The position numbers and the translations under genes are program-made. DNA of 64,000 nt from Planctomycetes bacterium B3_Pla (GTDB lineage: Bacteria > Planctomycetota > Phycisphaerae > Sedimentisphaerales > Anaerobacaceae): the NCBI GenBank assembly GCA_005223045.1, contig NJBM01000006.1, positions 124,001 through 188,000 of the forward strand. The letters run 5' to 3'. Below are positions 27,608 to 36,539 of the stretch, one piece after another (positions within the stretch are counted from its first letter, which is position 1; every line of letters begins with the position of its first letter). Below the pieces are notes generated by a model, which saw nothing but the letters and a program-made list of their open reading frames with translations, searched no databases and was not told where the DNA came from.

Positions 27608-27660
27608 ATAGCGTATAGGCTCTCGCTAGGGGACGCCTTACGGTGTTATCCACTATACGC
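27608..27660. repeat. inverted repeat enclosing a dispersed GGGGACGCCTTACGG element
   Basis: ATAGCGTATAG (27609-27619) is inverted against CTATACGCTAT (about 27651-27661). The loop carries GGGGACGCCTTACGG, the reverse of the CCGTAAGGCGTCCC segment at 148-161 and 59270-59283. It lies upstream of the first LamG gene. The rest of 27581-27999 shows no convincing gene. Confidence 0.6.
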
Positions 27661-27860
27661 TATATTTATACCAGATCAACTGCCCACCCGTCAAGCAGAA
27701 TCCCTGCTGTTATTGGGTGTTGGATGTTTCTTTTGTTGAGGATTGCACGCAAATGCAGAACCGACGTGGAGATACTGCATATTTGAAGTAGCCTGGCCAA
27801 CACCAGGCGCCGGCATTTGAAGACTGATGCGGAGTTTCTCGGCTGCCATCTCAAAACAAC

Positions 27861-27930
27861 CGGGGCCTGTACCGAATCGACCGGTACAGACCCCTAACTA
27901 ATTCAAAAATCAAAGTTCAAAATGCAAAAT
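27861..27930 (-). repeat. terminator hairpin and 3' flank of the second LamG gene (repeat copy 2)
   Basis: The same hairpin as 24844-24878 with one mismatched pair: GGGGCCTGTACCG (27862-27874) against CGGTACAGACCCC (27882-27894). The following 35 bases are identical to copy 1. This shows that the duplication that produced the two LamG genes included the 3' flank. Confidence 0.75.
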
Positions 27931-27999
27931 CAATGAAGTCATCGCGGCTTGCCGCGATTCCGCAATTTTGATATTTAATTTTTAATATTTAACTTCTCT

Positions 28000-30126
28000 C
28001 TACTGTACAAGCCTCGCGTCGTCGAAGTACATCGTTCCTGCGCCGCCGGCGGGAGACGGGCTGTTCTTAGTGCCGAAACCAATGCTAACCGAATTGACAT
28101 TGGTAAGGTCCACGCCCGCAAACTCCGTCAGGTCGATGACCCACTCGTTCCATCCGCTTATCTGTGTTGCAGCAGGATCATTATGATAGACCGCCGCGTT
28201 GCCGTTGAGGGCAATGAACATCCGCTCCGGAGCGTTAGCCGAATCGCCTCTGAACCACAGCGACAATTTTATGACGCCTTCGGCAGTCCAGTCGCGCGGG
28301 TAAACCAGCGTCAGGGTTGCCTCGGAGGTCTTGTTGTTGTTGTCGTACAGATACGGCATCGATTGGGCGCCGCCGTGAACGATGCTTTGCTCAGCATAAG
28401 GCGGAAGGTCATTACCGATCAGAGCACCGTTGTCCGTGGTTCCGAAGCCATCTATCCACTTGTCGAATATCCTGTTGCTGGCCGCGTCAGGTGGATCAAT
28501 GTCGTTGTAGGACTCGAAATCGTCCACGAGAATGAAATCGGCCGTCGTGAAGCTCCAGACGAGACCCTTGATCGTTTCAGCCGGATAGACCTCATCCACG
28601 CGCCAGGCATAGCTGCTGTCCCATGCAAGTCCTCCGGGATCATAGCTCTCGGCGCCAAGCGCCTTGGGACCCATATACTCGGGTGAGGCTGTGGTGGCGT
28701 TCCCGACGGCATCTACACCGGAGCCGAAGTACAGTTCATGCGAAGCGGCATTGTCCGCAGCCGTCCAACTCAGCGTTGCGATCATCTGCACATCCACCGC
28801 GCCATTGGCCGGCTGTGGATTGCCCACAGCGCCCGGAGTCGTGAAGCTCCAAACATCGCCTTTATGTGTGAAGGGGGGATCGAACTCATCGACGCGCCAG
28901 TAATAAACTTTCTCTGATTCCAGCGTACCCGGACTGTAGCTGGCGCTTCCCATGGGCGCGCCGCCTGCGGCATTGTTTACGTCGTCGAAATTCGTGCCCA
29001 TATAAACGTTGTGCAGCTTGGCGCCGAAACCTGGCGTCCATGTAAAGACCGCATTCGGGTCCACAAACTCGGCGCCGTCAGCCGGATCGGGATTGTAAGC
29101 CGTCTTGGGCGGAATCGTGAAGCTCCAGATGTCCCCTGTCCACGGACTGTTGGGCTCGGTGTCATTGATCTCATCAATTCTCCAGTAATAGGTGGTGCCG
29201 GGGACGAGACCATCGGGATAAGCAAATCCCGGGAAGCCCACAATATACATCGTATCGGTCTGGTTACCTCGGAACGAATCGCCTGTGCCGTTGCTGACAT
29301 CGTCGAAATTGTCACTCAGATAAAGATCGTGCGAAACGGCAAAGTCGCCCGCTCGCCAGCTCATGGTCACCCACGTGGCCTCAAGGTATTCGCCGTCAGG
29401 GGGAGTAGGAGCGGAGGCAAGCGGATATTCTGCTCCACCGCCGGACATGACACCGAGAAGCTCTGTTTCAGTCAGTGCCCGCTTGTAAATTCTGACATCG
29501 TCGATGAGACCGTCCCAGAAGCGGCCCGTGGCCCCGGAGTTCTCACCGATGTATACGGGTACGCTGCTGGCAGTTATGTTACCAGTAGAGTCCGACGAAG
29601 CGTCCAGGTTGCCGTTAATGTACAGGAGTTTTTGTGTCCCGTTATACACTCCGGCAACGTGAAACCATTCGCCGGTGCTCACGTCCGTGGTTCCAGTGAG
29701 GTCCAGCGGTGCCAGACCGGTGGTTCCCCAGGCAATGTTGTTTGAGCTGCCGGACCTGTGCACTCTCCACGAGCTGTCACTAGTGGTGATGATGGCCTGC
29801 CAAGTCTTGTCGAACACGTCGACCTTAATCCAGCACGCTATTGTGATGTTTACGGCAATTTCGTAGTCCGGACTAGCCCCGCAGTCCACGTAGTCGCCAC
29901 TGCCGTCAAACTCAAGTGCGCCGCCCAACTTGCCGGGGACCCACTGCGGGTCACCCATGATGGTGCCGTCGTGGCCATTGCCACTTGCATCGAATGCGGT
30001 GGTCCCGGATGTTTCGTCGAACCTCCAGTGGGCAACAAGGTCCGGGTCGGCAGCTTCTGCCGCGGTCGTCAGGACCAGGCTCAGCACCGAAACAATAGAA
30101 ATAAGATAAATCAACTTTCCAAACAT
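28000..30126 (-). CDS. secreted LamG + FN3-like surface protein
   Basis: 708 aa with a signal peptide (LIYLISIVSVLSLVLTTAAEA). LamG domain at about 30-225 (LVAHWRFDETSGTTAFDASG, FWDGLIDDVRIYKRALTETE), then three FN3-like units with the recurring YYWRVDE signature (TTYYWRIDEIND, KVYYWRVDEFD, SYAWRVDEV). The C-terminal beta-sandwich (DDFESYNDIDPPDA to GTMYFDDARLVQ) is highly similar to that of the 25004-27580 product. No PA14 domain. GAAGGAGGACTACC gives a strong ribosome site. Probably surface-exposed or secreted, carbohydrate-binding. Confidence 0.85.
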   Translation of the reverse strand: MFGKLIYLISIVSVLSLVLTTAAEAADPDLVAHWRFDETSGTTAFDASGNGHDGTIMGDPQWVPGKLGGALEFDGSGDYVDCGASPDYEIAVNITIACWIKVDVFDKTWQAIITTSDSSWRVHRSGSSNNIAWGTTGLAPLDLTGTTDVSTGEWFHVAGVYNGTQKLLYINGNLDASSDSTGNITASSVPVYIGENSGATGRFWDGLIDDVRIYKRALTETELLGVMSGGGAEYPLASAPTPPDGEYLEATWVTMSWRAGDFAVSHDLYLSDNFDDVSNGTGDSFRGNQTDTMYIVGFPGFAYPDGLVPGTTYYWRIDEINDTEPNSPWTGDIWSFTIPPKTAYNPDPADGAEFVDPNAVFTWTPGFGAKLHNVYMGTNFDDVNNAAGGAPMGSASYSPGTLESEKVYYWRVDEFDPPFTHKGDVWSFTTPGAVGNPQPANGAVDVQMIATLSWTAADNAASHELYFGSGVDAVGNATTASPEYMGPKALGAESYDPGGLAWDSSYAWRVDEVYPAETIKGLVWSFTTADFILVDDFESYNDIDPPDAASNRIFDKWIDGFGTTDNGALIGNDLPPYAEQSIVHGGAQSMPYLYDNNNKTSEATLTLVYPRDWTAEGVIKLSLWFRGDSANAPERMFIALNGNAAVYHNDPAATQISGWNEWVIDLTEFAGVDLTNVNSVSIGFGTKNSPSPAGGAGTMYFDDARLVQ

Positions 30127-30667
30127 GGTAGTCCTCCTTCATAAGAGAGTTCTGAAAATCGCCCCCCGGCAACACGCCGAGGCTATCAATAATGACGTTT
30201 TTTTGCGTACTTTTCTCGTACTGCCCGGGAAAATTCTTGCGGTTTGAGACTACCTCCTTTCTTCCAAAACCCAATATGGGCGGTCAACTAAGGATACAAC
30301 TTCGACCCCGGCGTGCCGGGGCTGAAATGTAAGAATCCATATTGTGAGGCACAAAATCCTTGCCAAAGAGCCCAGCGCCTCATTTATCGGGCCTTTTCGC
30401 CAGGTGGGTCAACCTGTGAAAGACACAAAATATCACCCGCCCAAAGACCGATGATCCATAGGCTCTACCTCAATTTATACCACAACAGCCGTCTTGCCGT
30501 CAAGAAAAATCTCCGGATCCCCCTGTCGGGCGCCCATCAAGTCCAATCTGCTGAAATTATCTTGGAATTGAGATGAGATCATGGTATTGTGAGACGTGAA
30601 GCTTGCAGCAGTGGTGGAGTGGTTCAGTGAAGTATATATGGAGAATCCCGGTCCAGGGCAGGTTGTG
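30127..30667. other. divergent intergenic region, no gene recognised
   Basis: About 540 bases between the LamG gene (minus) and the TPR gene (plus). A strong hairpin, CCCCGGC (30306-30312) with GCCGGGG (30315-30321), lies near the middle. I compared the leader by eye with c-di-GMP and other riboswitch consensus elements and found no match. Confidence 0.5.
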
Positions 30668-31873
30668 ATGGCAAAGCGCAGAAAAAGAGGGAAACGGAAA
30701 ACAAAGAATTCCAATCGTTCACAACCACCAGCTTCTACTGCTTCAAAGAGACCTACCTGGGCGCTCGCTCTGACGGCGGTCGTGTGCGTCGGTATTGCCG
30801 GCTTCTTCTGGTTAAGGTCATTGGCTGGCCCGGAAGAAGAGCTGCAGAGAGATGAGCCGCCATCACAGTATACCGAAGAGAACCTGGAGCAGGAGACAAT
30901 GGCGGTCCTGAACCGCCTTGTTAAGGATTTCCCCGACAGCGCAGATCCGCTTGGCCTGATGGGAGATCTCTACGTGGAGCTGGGCAAGACGGCCGAGGCG
31001 ATGAAATGCTGGGAGAAGTGTGCCGAGTTGCAGCCTCACCGGGCCGGCAGCTATGTGCGTATGGCCTCTACGGCCGTGGAGAGAGGGGAGTTCGAGAGGG
31101 CGGTGGCAATTGCGCACAAAGCACTGAGAATAGACCCCGTAATGCCCGGCATTTACTGTGAGCTGGGACGGGCATTGAGAGGCCTGGCCAAACCCACCGA
31201 GTCCCTCGCCGCACTCGAGAAAGCGGTCCAGATTTCCCCAAAATCGGCTGTAAACCATTACCTGCTGGGGCAGGCATACCAGCAGTTGCAGCAATACGAA
31301 CAGGCGAAGCAGAGCTACTTGACGGCTCTGCAAATCAAACCCAATTACACAGAGGCATGCTACGGGATTGTCTCTGTATCTGCACGGCTGGGGCAGAAGG
31401 ACGAGGCGGCCAAGTACCGCAAGAAGTTCAAGGAAATGAAGGCCCGCGACTGGCAGACGTTGCCGGATGAGAGGGACTATGTTCTGCACCACAGGTTTCT
31501 GGTCAAGTCTCGCCGTCGCGCGTCGAAAACCCACACGAATGCCGGCATATTGTATTACGAGCGCGACCGGCGGCAGACGGCCGAGAAGCATTGGCTGCGG
31601 GCGGCAGAGCTTGATCCGGCCAACACGGGGTGCCGCGAGGAACTGATGACTCTCTATCAGCAGAGCGGACGAAACGAAGAGGCGCTCCGGATGTGTGAGC
31701 AACTCAGACAGCTCGCGCCCGAGAATCCTCAATATCATATGTGTGCCGGGACACTTTTGACGCGTATGAATCGTATCGAGGACGCGCTGCTGGCGGTCAG
31801 GCAGGCAATCGAGCTTGAACCCAACAACGCAACCTTTCGGCAGTTATACGACCAGATCGAAAAGAGAAAATAG
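30668..31873 (+). CDS. membrane-anchored TPR-repeat protein
   Basis: 401 aa from ATG 30668, placed at MAKRRKRGKRK because AGGGCAGG lies just upstream. A very basic N-terminus is followed by one transmembrane helix (WALALTAVVCVGIAGFFWL). Then come at least seven TPR units (DPLGLMGDLYVELGKTAEAM, SYVRMASTAVERGEFERAV, GIYCELGRALRGLAKPTESL, NHYLLGQAYQQLQQYEQAK and others). It would serve protein interaction on the outer face of the membrane. The stop is one base from the CRTAC1 gene start, so the pair is an operon. Confidence 0.8.
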   Translation: MAKRRKRGKRKTKNSNRSQPPASTASKRPTWALALTAVVCVGIAGFFWLRSLAGPEEELQRDEPPSQYTEENLEQETMAVLNRLVKDFPDSADPLGLMGDLYVELGKTAEAMKCWEKCAELQPHRAGSYVRMASTAVERGEFERAVAIAHKALRIDPVMPGIYCELGRALRGLAKPTESLAALEKAVQISPKSAVNHYLLGQAYQQLQQYEQAKQSYLTALQIKPNYTEACYGIVSVSARLGQKDEAAKYRKKFKEMKARDWQTLPDERDYVLHHRFLVKSRRRASKTHTNAGILYYERDRRQTAEKHWLRAAELDPANTGCREELMTLYQQSGRNEEALRMCEQLRQLAPENPQYHMCAGTLLTRMNRIEDALLAVRQAIELEPNNATFRQLYDQIEKRK

Positions 31874-31874
31874 T

Positions 31875-33578
31875 ATGGCTATTTTTGAAACAGGCTGGGG
31901 CAGCCGACCCATCTTGCGGTGGACAGCCGCCGTGGGTCTGGCATGTGTGGGCTTTCTCTCCTCAGCCGGAGCGCAGTGCCCCATTCAACTGAGCGACATT
32001 ACAAAGGAGACCGGTATAACCTTCAAGCACACGGATGGTAGCTGCGGCAGATACTACATCATGGAAACAGTGACTGCCGGCCTGGCGCTCTTTGACTATG
32101 ACGGGGACGGAGATGTGGACATCTACTTCCTGAACGGGTCACCGCTGCCGGGCAAACAATCCAAGGTCCCGCCTCGCAATGCGCTCTATCGCAACGACGG
32201 TAAATGGAAATTCACCGATGTTACGGATAAGGCCGGCGTAGGCGACACGGGCTACGGGCTGGGAGTGGCCGTCGCTGACTACGACAATAACGGCGATCCG
32301 GATATCTATCTTAACAATCACGGGCCGAACGTCATGTACCGGAACAACGGGGATGGCACTTTTGTCGATGTGACGAAGGAAGCGGGAGTGGGCAACGGGC
32401 GCAAAGTGGGGGCGGGTGCGTGCTTTCTTGACATGGATGGCGACGGCGATCTGGATCTATACGCGGCCAATTACCTTGCGTTCTCGAGTGATACGCATGC
32501 CAGAGTCCAAGCCTTAACAACGGAACTGATGTATGCCATTCCCCGGCACTACCGGCCGGTCCCCGATACGCTCTATCGCAACAACGGCAACGGCACGTTT
32601 ACGGACGCGAGCGCCGACTCTGGAGTAAACACTCAGGCAGGATGGGGAATGGGAATAATCTGCGGCGACTATGACAACGACGATGACACCGACGTTTTTG
32701 TAGCCAACGACGTTTGGGCGAATTATCTCTTTCAGAACGACGGCAACGGCCACTTCGAAGAAGTCGGACTAGTGGCCGGTGTGGCGTATGACGCTGGCGG
32801 GCAAGCGCAGGCGGGCATGGGAGTTGACTGCGGGGATTATGACAACGATGGCTGGTTGGATTTCTACCTGACTAACTATCAGAGCGAACAGTCCACGCTG
32901 TATAAGAACCTGGGTAATGCGATGTTTGAAGACGTGACGTTCGTGACCGGGGCCGGAGCCGGAACGCTCAACAACGTCACCTGGGGCAATGGCTTCGTGG
33001 ATTTCGATAACGACGGGAAACGCGACATCTTTGTCGCCTGCGGTCACTTGCAGGACAATATCGAGCAGTTTGATGACGCATCGACCTACCATCAGCGGAA
33101 CATCCTCCTGCTGAATACCGGCAATGGAAAGTTCGTCGATGTGTCGGACGAATGCGGGGACGGGTTGAAGGTAAACCTCAGCAGCCGCGGAGCGGCTTTC
33201 GACGACCTCGACAACGACGGCGACATCGACGTAGTCATCCTCAATTCGCGGCGGGAACCCACCATCCTCCGCAACGACTCGGCCAACGAGAACCACTGGA
33301 TTCAAATCCGCTTGCAAGGAGTCAAGACCAATCGCGACGGCGTGGGCGCGCGCGTCAAGGTGGTAGCGGGGGATTTGACACAGATTGACGAGGTACACAG
33401 CGGACGCGGGTACCAGAGCCATTACGGAACGCGCCTGTATTTCGGATTGGGCAAACGCGACCGGATCGACCGGGTCGAAGTCCGCTGGATCGGGGGTGGT
33501 GTGGACGTCGTGAGAAACGTCGAGGTCGATCAAGTCCTGAGCATCACCGAGCAAAACAACCAGGCGAAAAGCGATTAA
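31875..33578 (+). CDS. CRTAC1-type FG-GAP/VCBS beta-propeller protein with ASPIC/UnbV domain
   Basis: 567 aa from ATG 31875. A signal peptide (AAVGLACVGFLSSAGA) is followed by seven or so FG-GAP/VCBS blades with Ca-binding DxDxDG loops (LFDYDGDGDVDIYF, VADYDNNGDPDIYL, LDMDGDGDLDLYA, GDYDNDDDTDVFV, VDFDNDGKRDIFV, DDLDNDGDIDVVI). It ends in an ASPIC/UnbV domain (SRGAAFDDLDNDG, NRDGVGARVKV, GRGYQSHYGTRLYFGLG). Secreted; the function is unknown. TPR proteins are often encoded next to this family in planctomycetes. Confidence 0.9.
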   Translation: MAIFETGWGSRPILRWTAAVGLACVGFLSSAGAQCPIQLSDITKETGITFKHTDGSCGRYYIMETVTAGLALFDYDGDGDVDIYFLNGSPLPGKQSKVPPRNALYRNDGKWKFTDVTDKAGVGDTGYGLGVAVADYDNNGDPDIYLNNHGPNVMYRNNGDGTFVDVTKEAGVGNGRKVGAGACFLDMDGDGDLDLYAANYLAFSSDTHARVQALTTELMYAIPRHYRPVPDTLYRNNGNGTFTDASADSGVNTQAGWGMGIICGDYDNDDDTDVFVANDVWANYLFQNDGNGHFEEVGLVAGVAYDAGGQAQAGMGVDCGDYDNDGWLDFYLTNYQSEQSTLYKNLGNAMFEDVTFVTGAGAGTLNNVTWGNGFVDFDNDGKRDIFVACGHLQDNIEQFDDASTYHQRNILLLNTGNGKFVDVSDECGDGLKVNLSSRGAAFDDLDNDGDIDVVILNSRREPTILRNDSANENHWIQIRLQGVKTNRDGVGARVKVVAGDLTQIDEVHSGRGYQSHYGTRLYFGLGKRDRIDRVEVRWIGGGVDVVRNVEVDQVLSITEQNNQAKSD

Positions 33579-33676
33579 ACATACGCTCGGCGGTGTTGGC
33601 CGAAGCGCCTCTGAACCAAAGTGACAATTGTGTGGCGCCTTCGGCGGTCCAATCACGCGGGTAAACCAGCGTCATG
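33578..33676 (-). pseudogene. remnant of a LamG-gene C-terminal module
   Basis: About 95 bases right after the CRTAC1 stop match, at roughly 80 percent by eye, the segment near 28216-28315 inside the second LamG gene (AACATACGCTCGGCGG against AACATCCGCTCCGGAG, later CGCGGGTAAACCAGCGTCA in both). The orientation is the same as the LamG genes. It is too short to encode a domain; it is a relic of a third copy. Confidence 0.75.
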
Positions 33677-33778
33677 GTAATATCGGCGAGGCGAAGCCAA
33701 TAACAAGCTTCAAAGACCTTATCGTACCGAAGAAAATAGTTGATACGCCGCCGATGTTGTGAAATAATAGCACGCCCT

Positions 33779-35203
33779 ATGAGAGCTCAAGTGAAAAGAC
33801 TATCAGTTGCGGCAATATTTGCCGTCTGCCTTGGCAGTTTTACCCGGGCGGACCTGGCAAAGCAGGTTGACGGCATCATCGGCAAATCTTTGCAGAAGCG
33901 GGTCAAATTCTCCATTCATATCATAAAAGCCGATTCAGGCAAAACCGTTTACGACCATGACGCAAAAGAGCTTATGATACCGGCCTCGAATATGAAACTG
34001 ATGGTCTCGGCAACGGCGCTGAAATGCCTGGGGTCAGATTATGTTTACAAGACAAAGATAGGCCTTTCCGGCAATACGCTGGTGGTAATAGGAAGCGGCG
34101 ACCCTTTGTTGGGGGACGAGAAAACCGACGCCAAATACGGGCGGGAACCGAGCTGGATATTTAAAGATATAATAAACGCGCTGAACCGCAAGGGCGTGGA
34201 AGCCATCGAGGACATTGTTCTCGACAGCAGCGTATTCGATGACGAACGCGTACATCCGAGCTGGCCCGCGAAAGATTTGAACAAGTGGTACGCCTGCGAA
34301 GTCAACGGTCTGAATTACAACGACAACTGCGTGGGCATAGGTGCAAGGAATATCGGCGGCAGGGTAGCGGTATTTATCGAGCCGCAGACCTCTTTTGTGA
34401 CACTCATCAACGAGATAATTCCAATATCTCAGGGCGCCAGCATGATCGGGACTTATCGCAACCGCCAGCCCAATAAGCTGACTGTGCGCGGCAAGTGCAA
34501 GGAAGATAAGTACGGCCCGTTCGACGTGGCGATAGAGCAGCCTGCCGGATTCTTCGGATTTCTACTGGCCGAGCATTTAGCCAGAGCGGGGATAGACGCC
34601 GCCGGCCAGATTGTAGAGAAGCCGATGGACCCTGCCGGTGATTTCACACTGCTCGTCGAATTCAGGACGCATATCAAGGATTGCCTGGCGCGGTGCAACA
34701 AGAACAGCCTGTCGCTGGCCGCCGAATCGCTGCTCAAAACCGTTGCCGCCAATAGTAATCCGGACGGCAAAGACGGCAGTTGGGAGAAGGGCCGGCAGCA
34801 GATTGCCGAGTATCTATCAGGTCTTGGCATTGATAAAAACCAGTTTCATCTCGACGACGGCAGCGGCCTGAGCAGGCAGAACGAACTCAGTGCGAATGCC
34901 ATAACGACGGTATTGTCGGATATTTATAAGGGCGGGAATTGGGAGTTCTACAGGGACACGCTCGCGGTAGGGGGCGAAGACGGGACAATCGCAAAGTATT
35001 TCAAAGAAGAAAAGTACAAAGGCAAAATCCGGGGCAAAACCGGGTACATCAGCGGCGTCAAGTCGTTTTCAGGGATAGCCAACACGGCAGGGGGCGATTA
35101 CATATTCTCCATTCTGGCCAACAATGCCAACAACCTGAGCCGCTATACGATCAACGACATTGCCGAAGCGATTATTGACAGCGAGTTAGACGACGATCAA
35201 TAG
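33779..35203 (+). CDS. dacB: D-alanyl-D-alanine carboxypeptidase/endopeptidase, PBP4 (DacB, S13) family
   Basis: 474 aa from ATG 33779; an upstream TTG at 33740 is possible but lacks a ribosome site. A signal peptide (VAAIFAVCLGSFTRA) precedes the peptidase domain. The active-site SxxK is Ser70-Asn-Met-Lys73 in MIPASNMKLMVS. The KTG box is in IRGKTGYISG. The middle box normally written SxN appears as NSLSLAAESLL and seems to have Ser for Asn. A long insertion between SxxK and the second box is typical of PBP4. It would trim or cut peptidoglycan peptides in the periplasm. Confidence 0.9.
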   Translation: MRAQVKRLSVAAIFAVCLGSFTRADLAKQVDGIIGKSLQKRVKFSIHIIKADSGKTVYDHDAKELMIPASNMKLMVSATALKCLGSDYVYKTKIGLSGNTLVVIGSGDPLLGDEKTDAKYGREPSWIFKDIINALNRKGVEAIEDIVLDSSVFDDERVHPSWPAKDLNKWYACEVNGLNYNDNCVGIGARNIGGRVAVFIEPQTSFVTLINEIIPISQGASMIGTYRNRQPNKLTVRGKCKEDKYGPFDVAIEQPAGFFGFLLAEHLARAGIDAAGQIVEKPMDPAGDFTLLVEFRTHIKDCLARCNKNSLSLAAESLLKTVAANSNPDGKDGSWEKGRQQIAEYLSGLGIDKNQFHLDDGSGLSRQNELSANAITTVLSDIYKGGNWEFYRDTLAVGGEDGTIAKYFKEEKYKGKIRGKTGYISGVKSFSGIANTAGGDYIFSILANNANNLSRYTINDIAEAIIDSELDDDQ

Positions 35204-35271
35204 ACGCTACTTTTCGATGCCGACTCGCGCCGTGATTCCTTTTTGATAGTAGTCTGTAACAGGATAAATGC

Positions 35272-35395
35272 TGATTTGTCATTCTCCGTAAGGAGTCCCC
35301 AGGACTGAACGGAGCGCAGCGCAGTGAAGAATCTCAAACCATCGAGAGCCAGATGCTTCGCCATGCTCAGCATGACAACTCTGCAAATGAAATGT
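35272..35395. repeat. dispersed intergenic repeat segment
   Basis: Between convergent genes. Contains CATTCTCCGTAAGGAGTCCC (like the CGTAAGGCGTCCC unit), then CTGAACGGAGCGCAGCGCAG and CCATGCTCAGCATGACAA, which resemble pieces at 19049-19130 and 55110-55160. No gene seen. Confidence 0.5.
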
Positions 35396-35401
35396 TACTG
35401 A

Positions 35402-36100
35402 CTACGAGCAGTCCCTGCAAATCTCCAGTAAGTTGTTGAAACTGTCCCGGCAATTGTCCTTGCTGTAGAACTTAGGCCCCATACCGCAGGGTAACGTCAA
35501 CAGGTCGCCTTTCCGGAAGTCCTTGACGTCCTCTCTTGTTTCCACTCCCCAGGCGATTCTCTTGCCGTTCCTGTACCCCGGGTACTTCGTGATGTCATAT
35601 TTCGAGGCATCGAAGCTTATGATCTCAACTTCCGAGCCGAACAAGTCGTCCCAGTTCATGTTGCCGCACACGTGCACGCCGGGCGTAACGTCGAAGCTCT
35701 CAAAAAGCGGCGTCCACAATTGCTGGTAATCGAACCCGACCTGCCCGAGGGCAGGCTCATCCAAAAACAGAATGATGTTGCGCGCATCCAGGCCGCTCAT
35801 AACGGCGTCGATGTGCTGGTAAGCCAAAGAAAAAGCCTCATCCTGGTCGTATCCGCCGAGAATGAGGGTTGCCGGGCCGACGCATTGAATCTTGACGGTA
35901 TCGAGACCGGCCACCTTCCTTTTGAATGTCTCAAGACAACTCATTCCGCCGGGCTGCTTGATGTAATCCATCATGGCGTCCCCCAGCTTTGGAAGCTCCG
36001 GCAGAAATGGTATGTCATGTCTGAGGCTATACTCGACAGCCTCGTCAACATCATCATACGGCAAAGATCCAATCTGAGTTATTATCTGTCTTTTGTCCAT
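35402..36100 (-). CDS. short MetE-like (UROD/methionine-synthase fold) protein, B12-riboswitch controlled
   Basis: 232 aa, about the size of the catalytic half of cobalamin-independent methionine synthase. Signatures: IGSLPYDDVDEA at the N-terminus, IQCVGPATLILGGY, FLDEPALG (112-119, cf. MetE DEPAL), and zinc-ligand candidates His143 and Cys145 (GVHVCGNMNW) and Cys205 (LTLPCGMGPK). There is no N-terminal MetE domain, so folate binding by that half is impossible. Known short MetE-type families (MesA to MesD) take methyl groups from other donors; whether this belongs to them is not decidable here. It lies behind a cobalamin riboswitch, which argues for a role in methionine or corrinoid-linked methyl transfer. 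Confidence 0.7.
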   Translation of the reverse strand: MDKRQIITQIGSLPYDDVDEAVEYSLRHDIPFLPELPKLGDAMMDYIKQPGGMSCLETFKRKVAGLDTVKIQCVGPATLILGGYDQDEAFSLAYQHIDAVMSGLDARNIILFLDEPALGQVGFDYQQLWTPLFESFDVTPGVHVCGNMNWDDLFGSEVEIISFDASKYDITKYPGYRNGKRIAWGVETREDVKDFRKGDLLTLPCGMGPKFYSKDNCRDSFNNLLEICRDCS

Positions 36101-36249
36101 GTCACACTCTCAATTCTCTATGAGTTTTCGTAACTCGAAATTAACGGAGGCATTGGGCAGATACACAGCCCGGCGATTTACGTGTCCCCAAAATGGAACT
36201 CGAAGCCAACAACTGCCTCATCCTCGAAAGCGAGGTTGTCATTCCATAT

Positions 36250-36436
36250 CAGCTTGATACGGGTCATCGGCAGGTCTTCGGGCTCACAGGCGTTCCGATC
36301 TTTCATTCAATCGGGTTCCTACAGGCCGTCGCTTCCCGCTCCGGTAAAGAGCAGTGCTTAATGACGGCTTTCGTTCCTGAATACCGCTACGGGTTAGCCC
36401 CGGATTCCAACCGGGTTCTCTCTTGCGATGCACCAT
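36250..36436 (-). promoter_or_regulatory. cobalamin (B12) riboswitch
   Basis: Read on the minus strand from 36434: GGTGCATC, then CCCGGTTGGAATCCGGGGCT, ACCCGTAGCGGTA and, near 36293-36265, the B12 box GAGCCCGAAGACCTGCCGAT. These are the conserved blocks of the AdoCbl-type riboswitch in the right order and spacing. An AT-poor hairpin, CCTCGCTTTCGAGG (about 36220-36235), lies between it and the MetE-like gene and may be part of the switch. The leader is about 150 bases long after the aptamer. Confidence 0.88.
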
Positions 36437-36462
36437 AAAGGAGCAAACCGACAACATGACCC

Positions 36463-36491
36463 AACATATTGTAGTTTGAATCGTATGTCAA
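36463..36491 (-). promoter_or_regulatory. promoter of the riboswitch-controlled gene
   Basis: TTGACA (36491-36486, minus strand) and TATGTT (36468-36463) are separated by 17 bases. They lie about 30 bases upstream of the first conserved block of the cobalamin riboswitch. Confidence 0.65.
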
Positions 36492-36539
36492 CGCAAAATA
36501 TTGTAATTTCCGCATTTTCTTACTTCTTGCGAGGCAGAT

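Noticed and set aside
27666..27854. 62-aa ORF between the LamG genes
   Set aside because: Only vaguely helix-turn-helix-like, without a ribosome site, in a region of repeats; not supported.
30127..30595. Possible c-di-GMP or other riboswitch before the second LamG gene
   Set aside because: Conserved aptamer blocks could not be found; only a plain GC hairpin is present.
36193..36438. 81-aa plus-strand ORF between the MetE-like and glycosyltransferase genes
   Set aside because: It overlaps the cobalamin riboswitch on the other strand, which explains the conservation-like look of this stretch.
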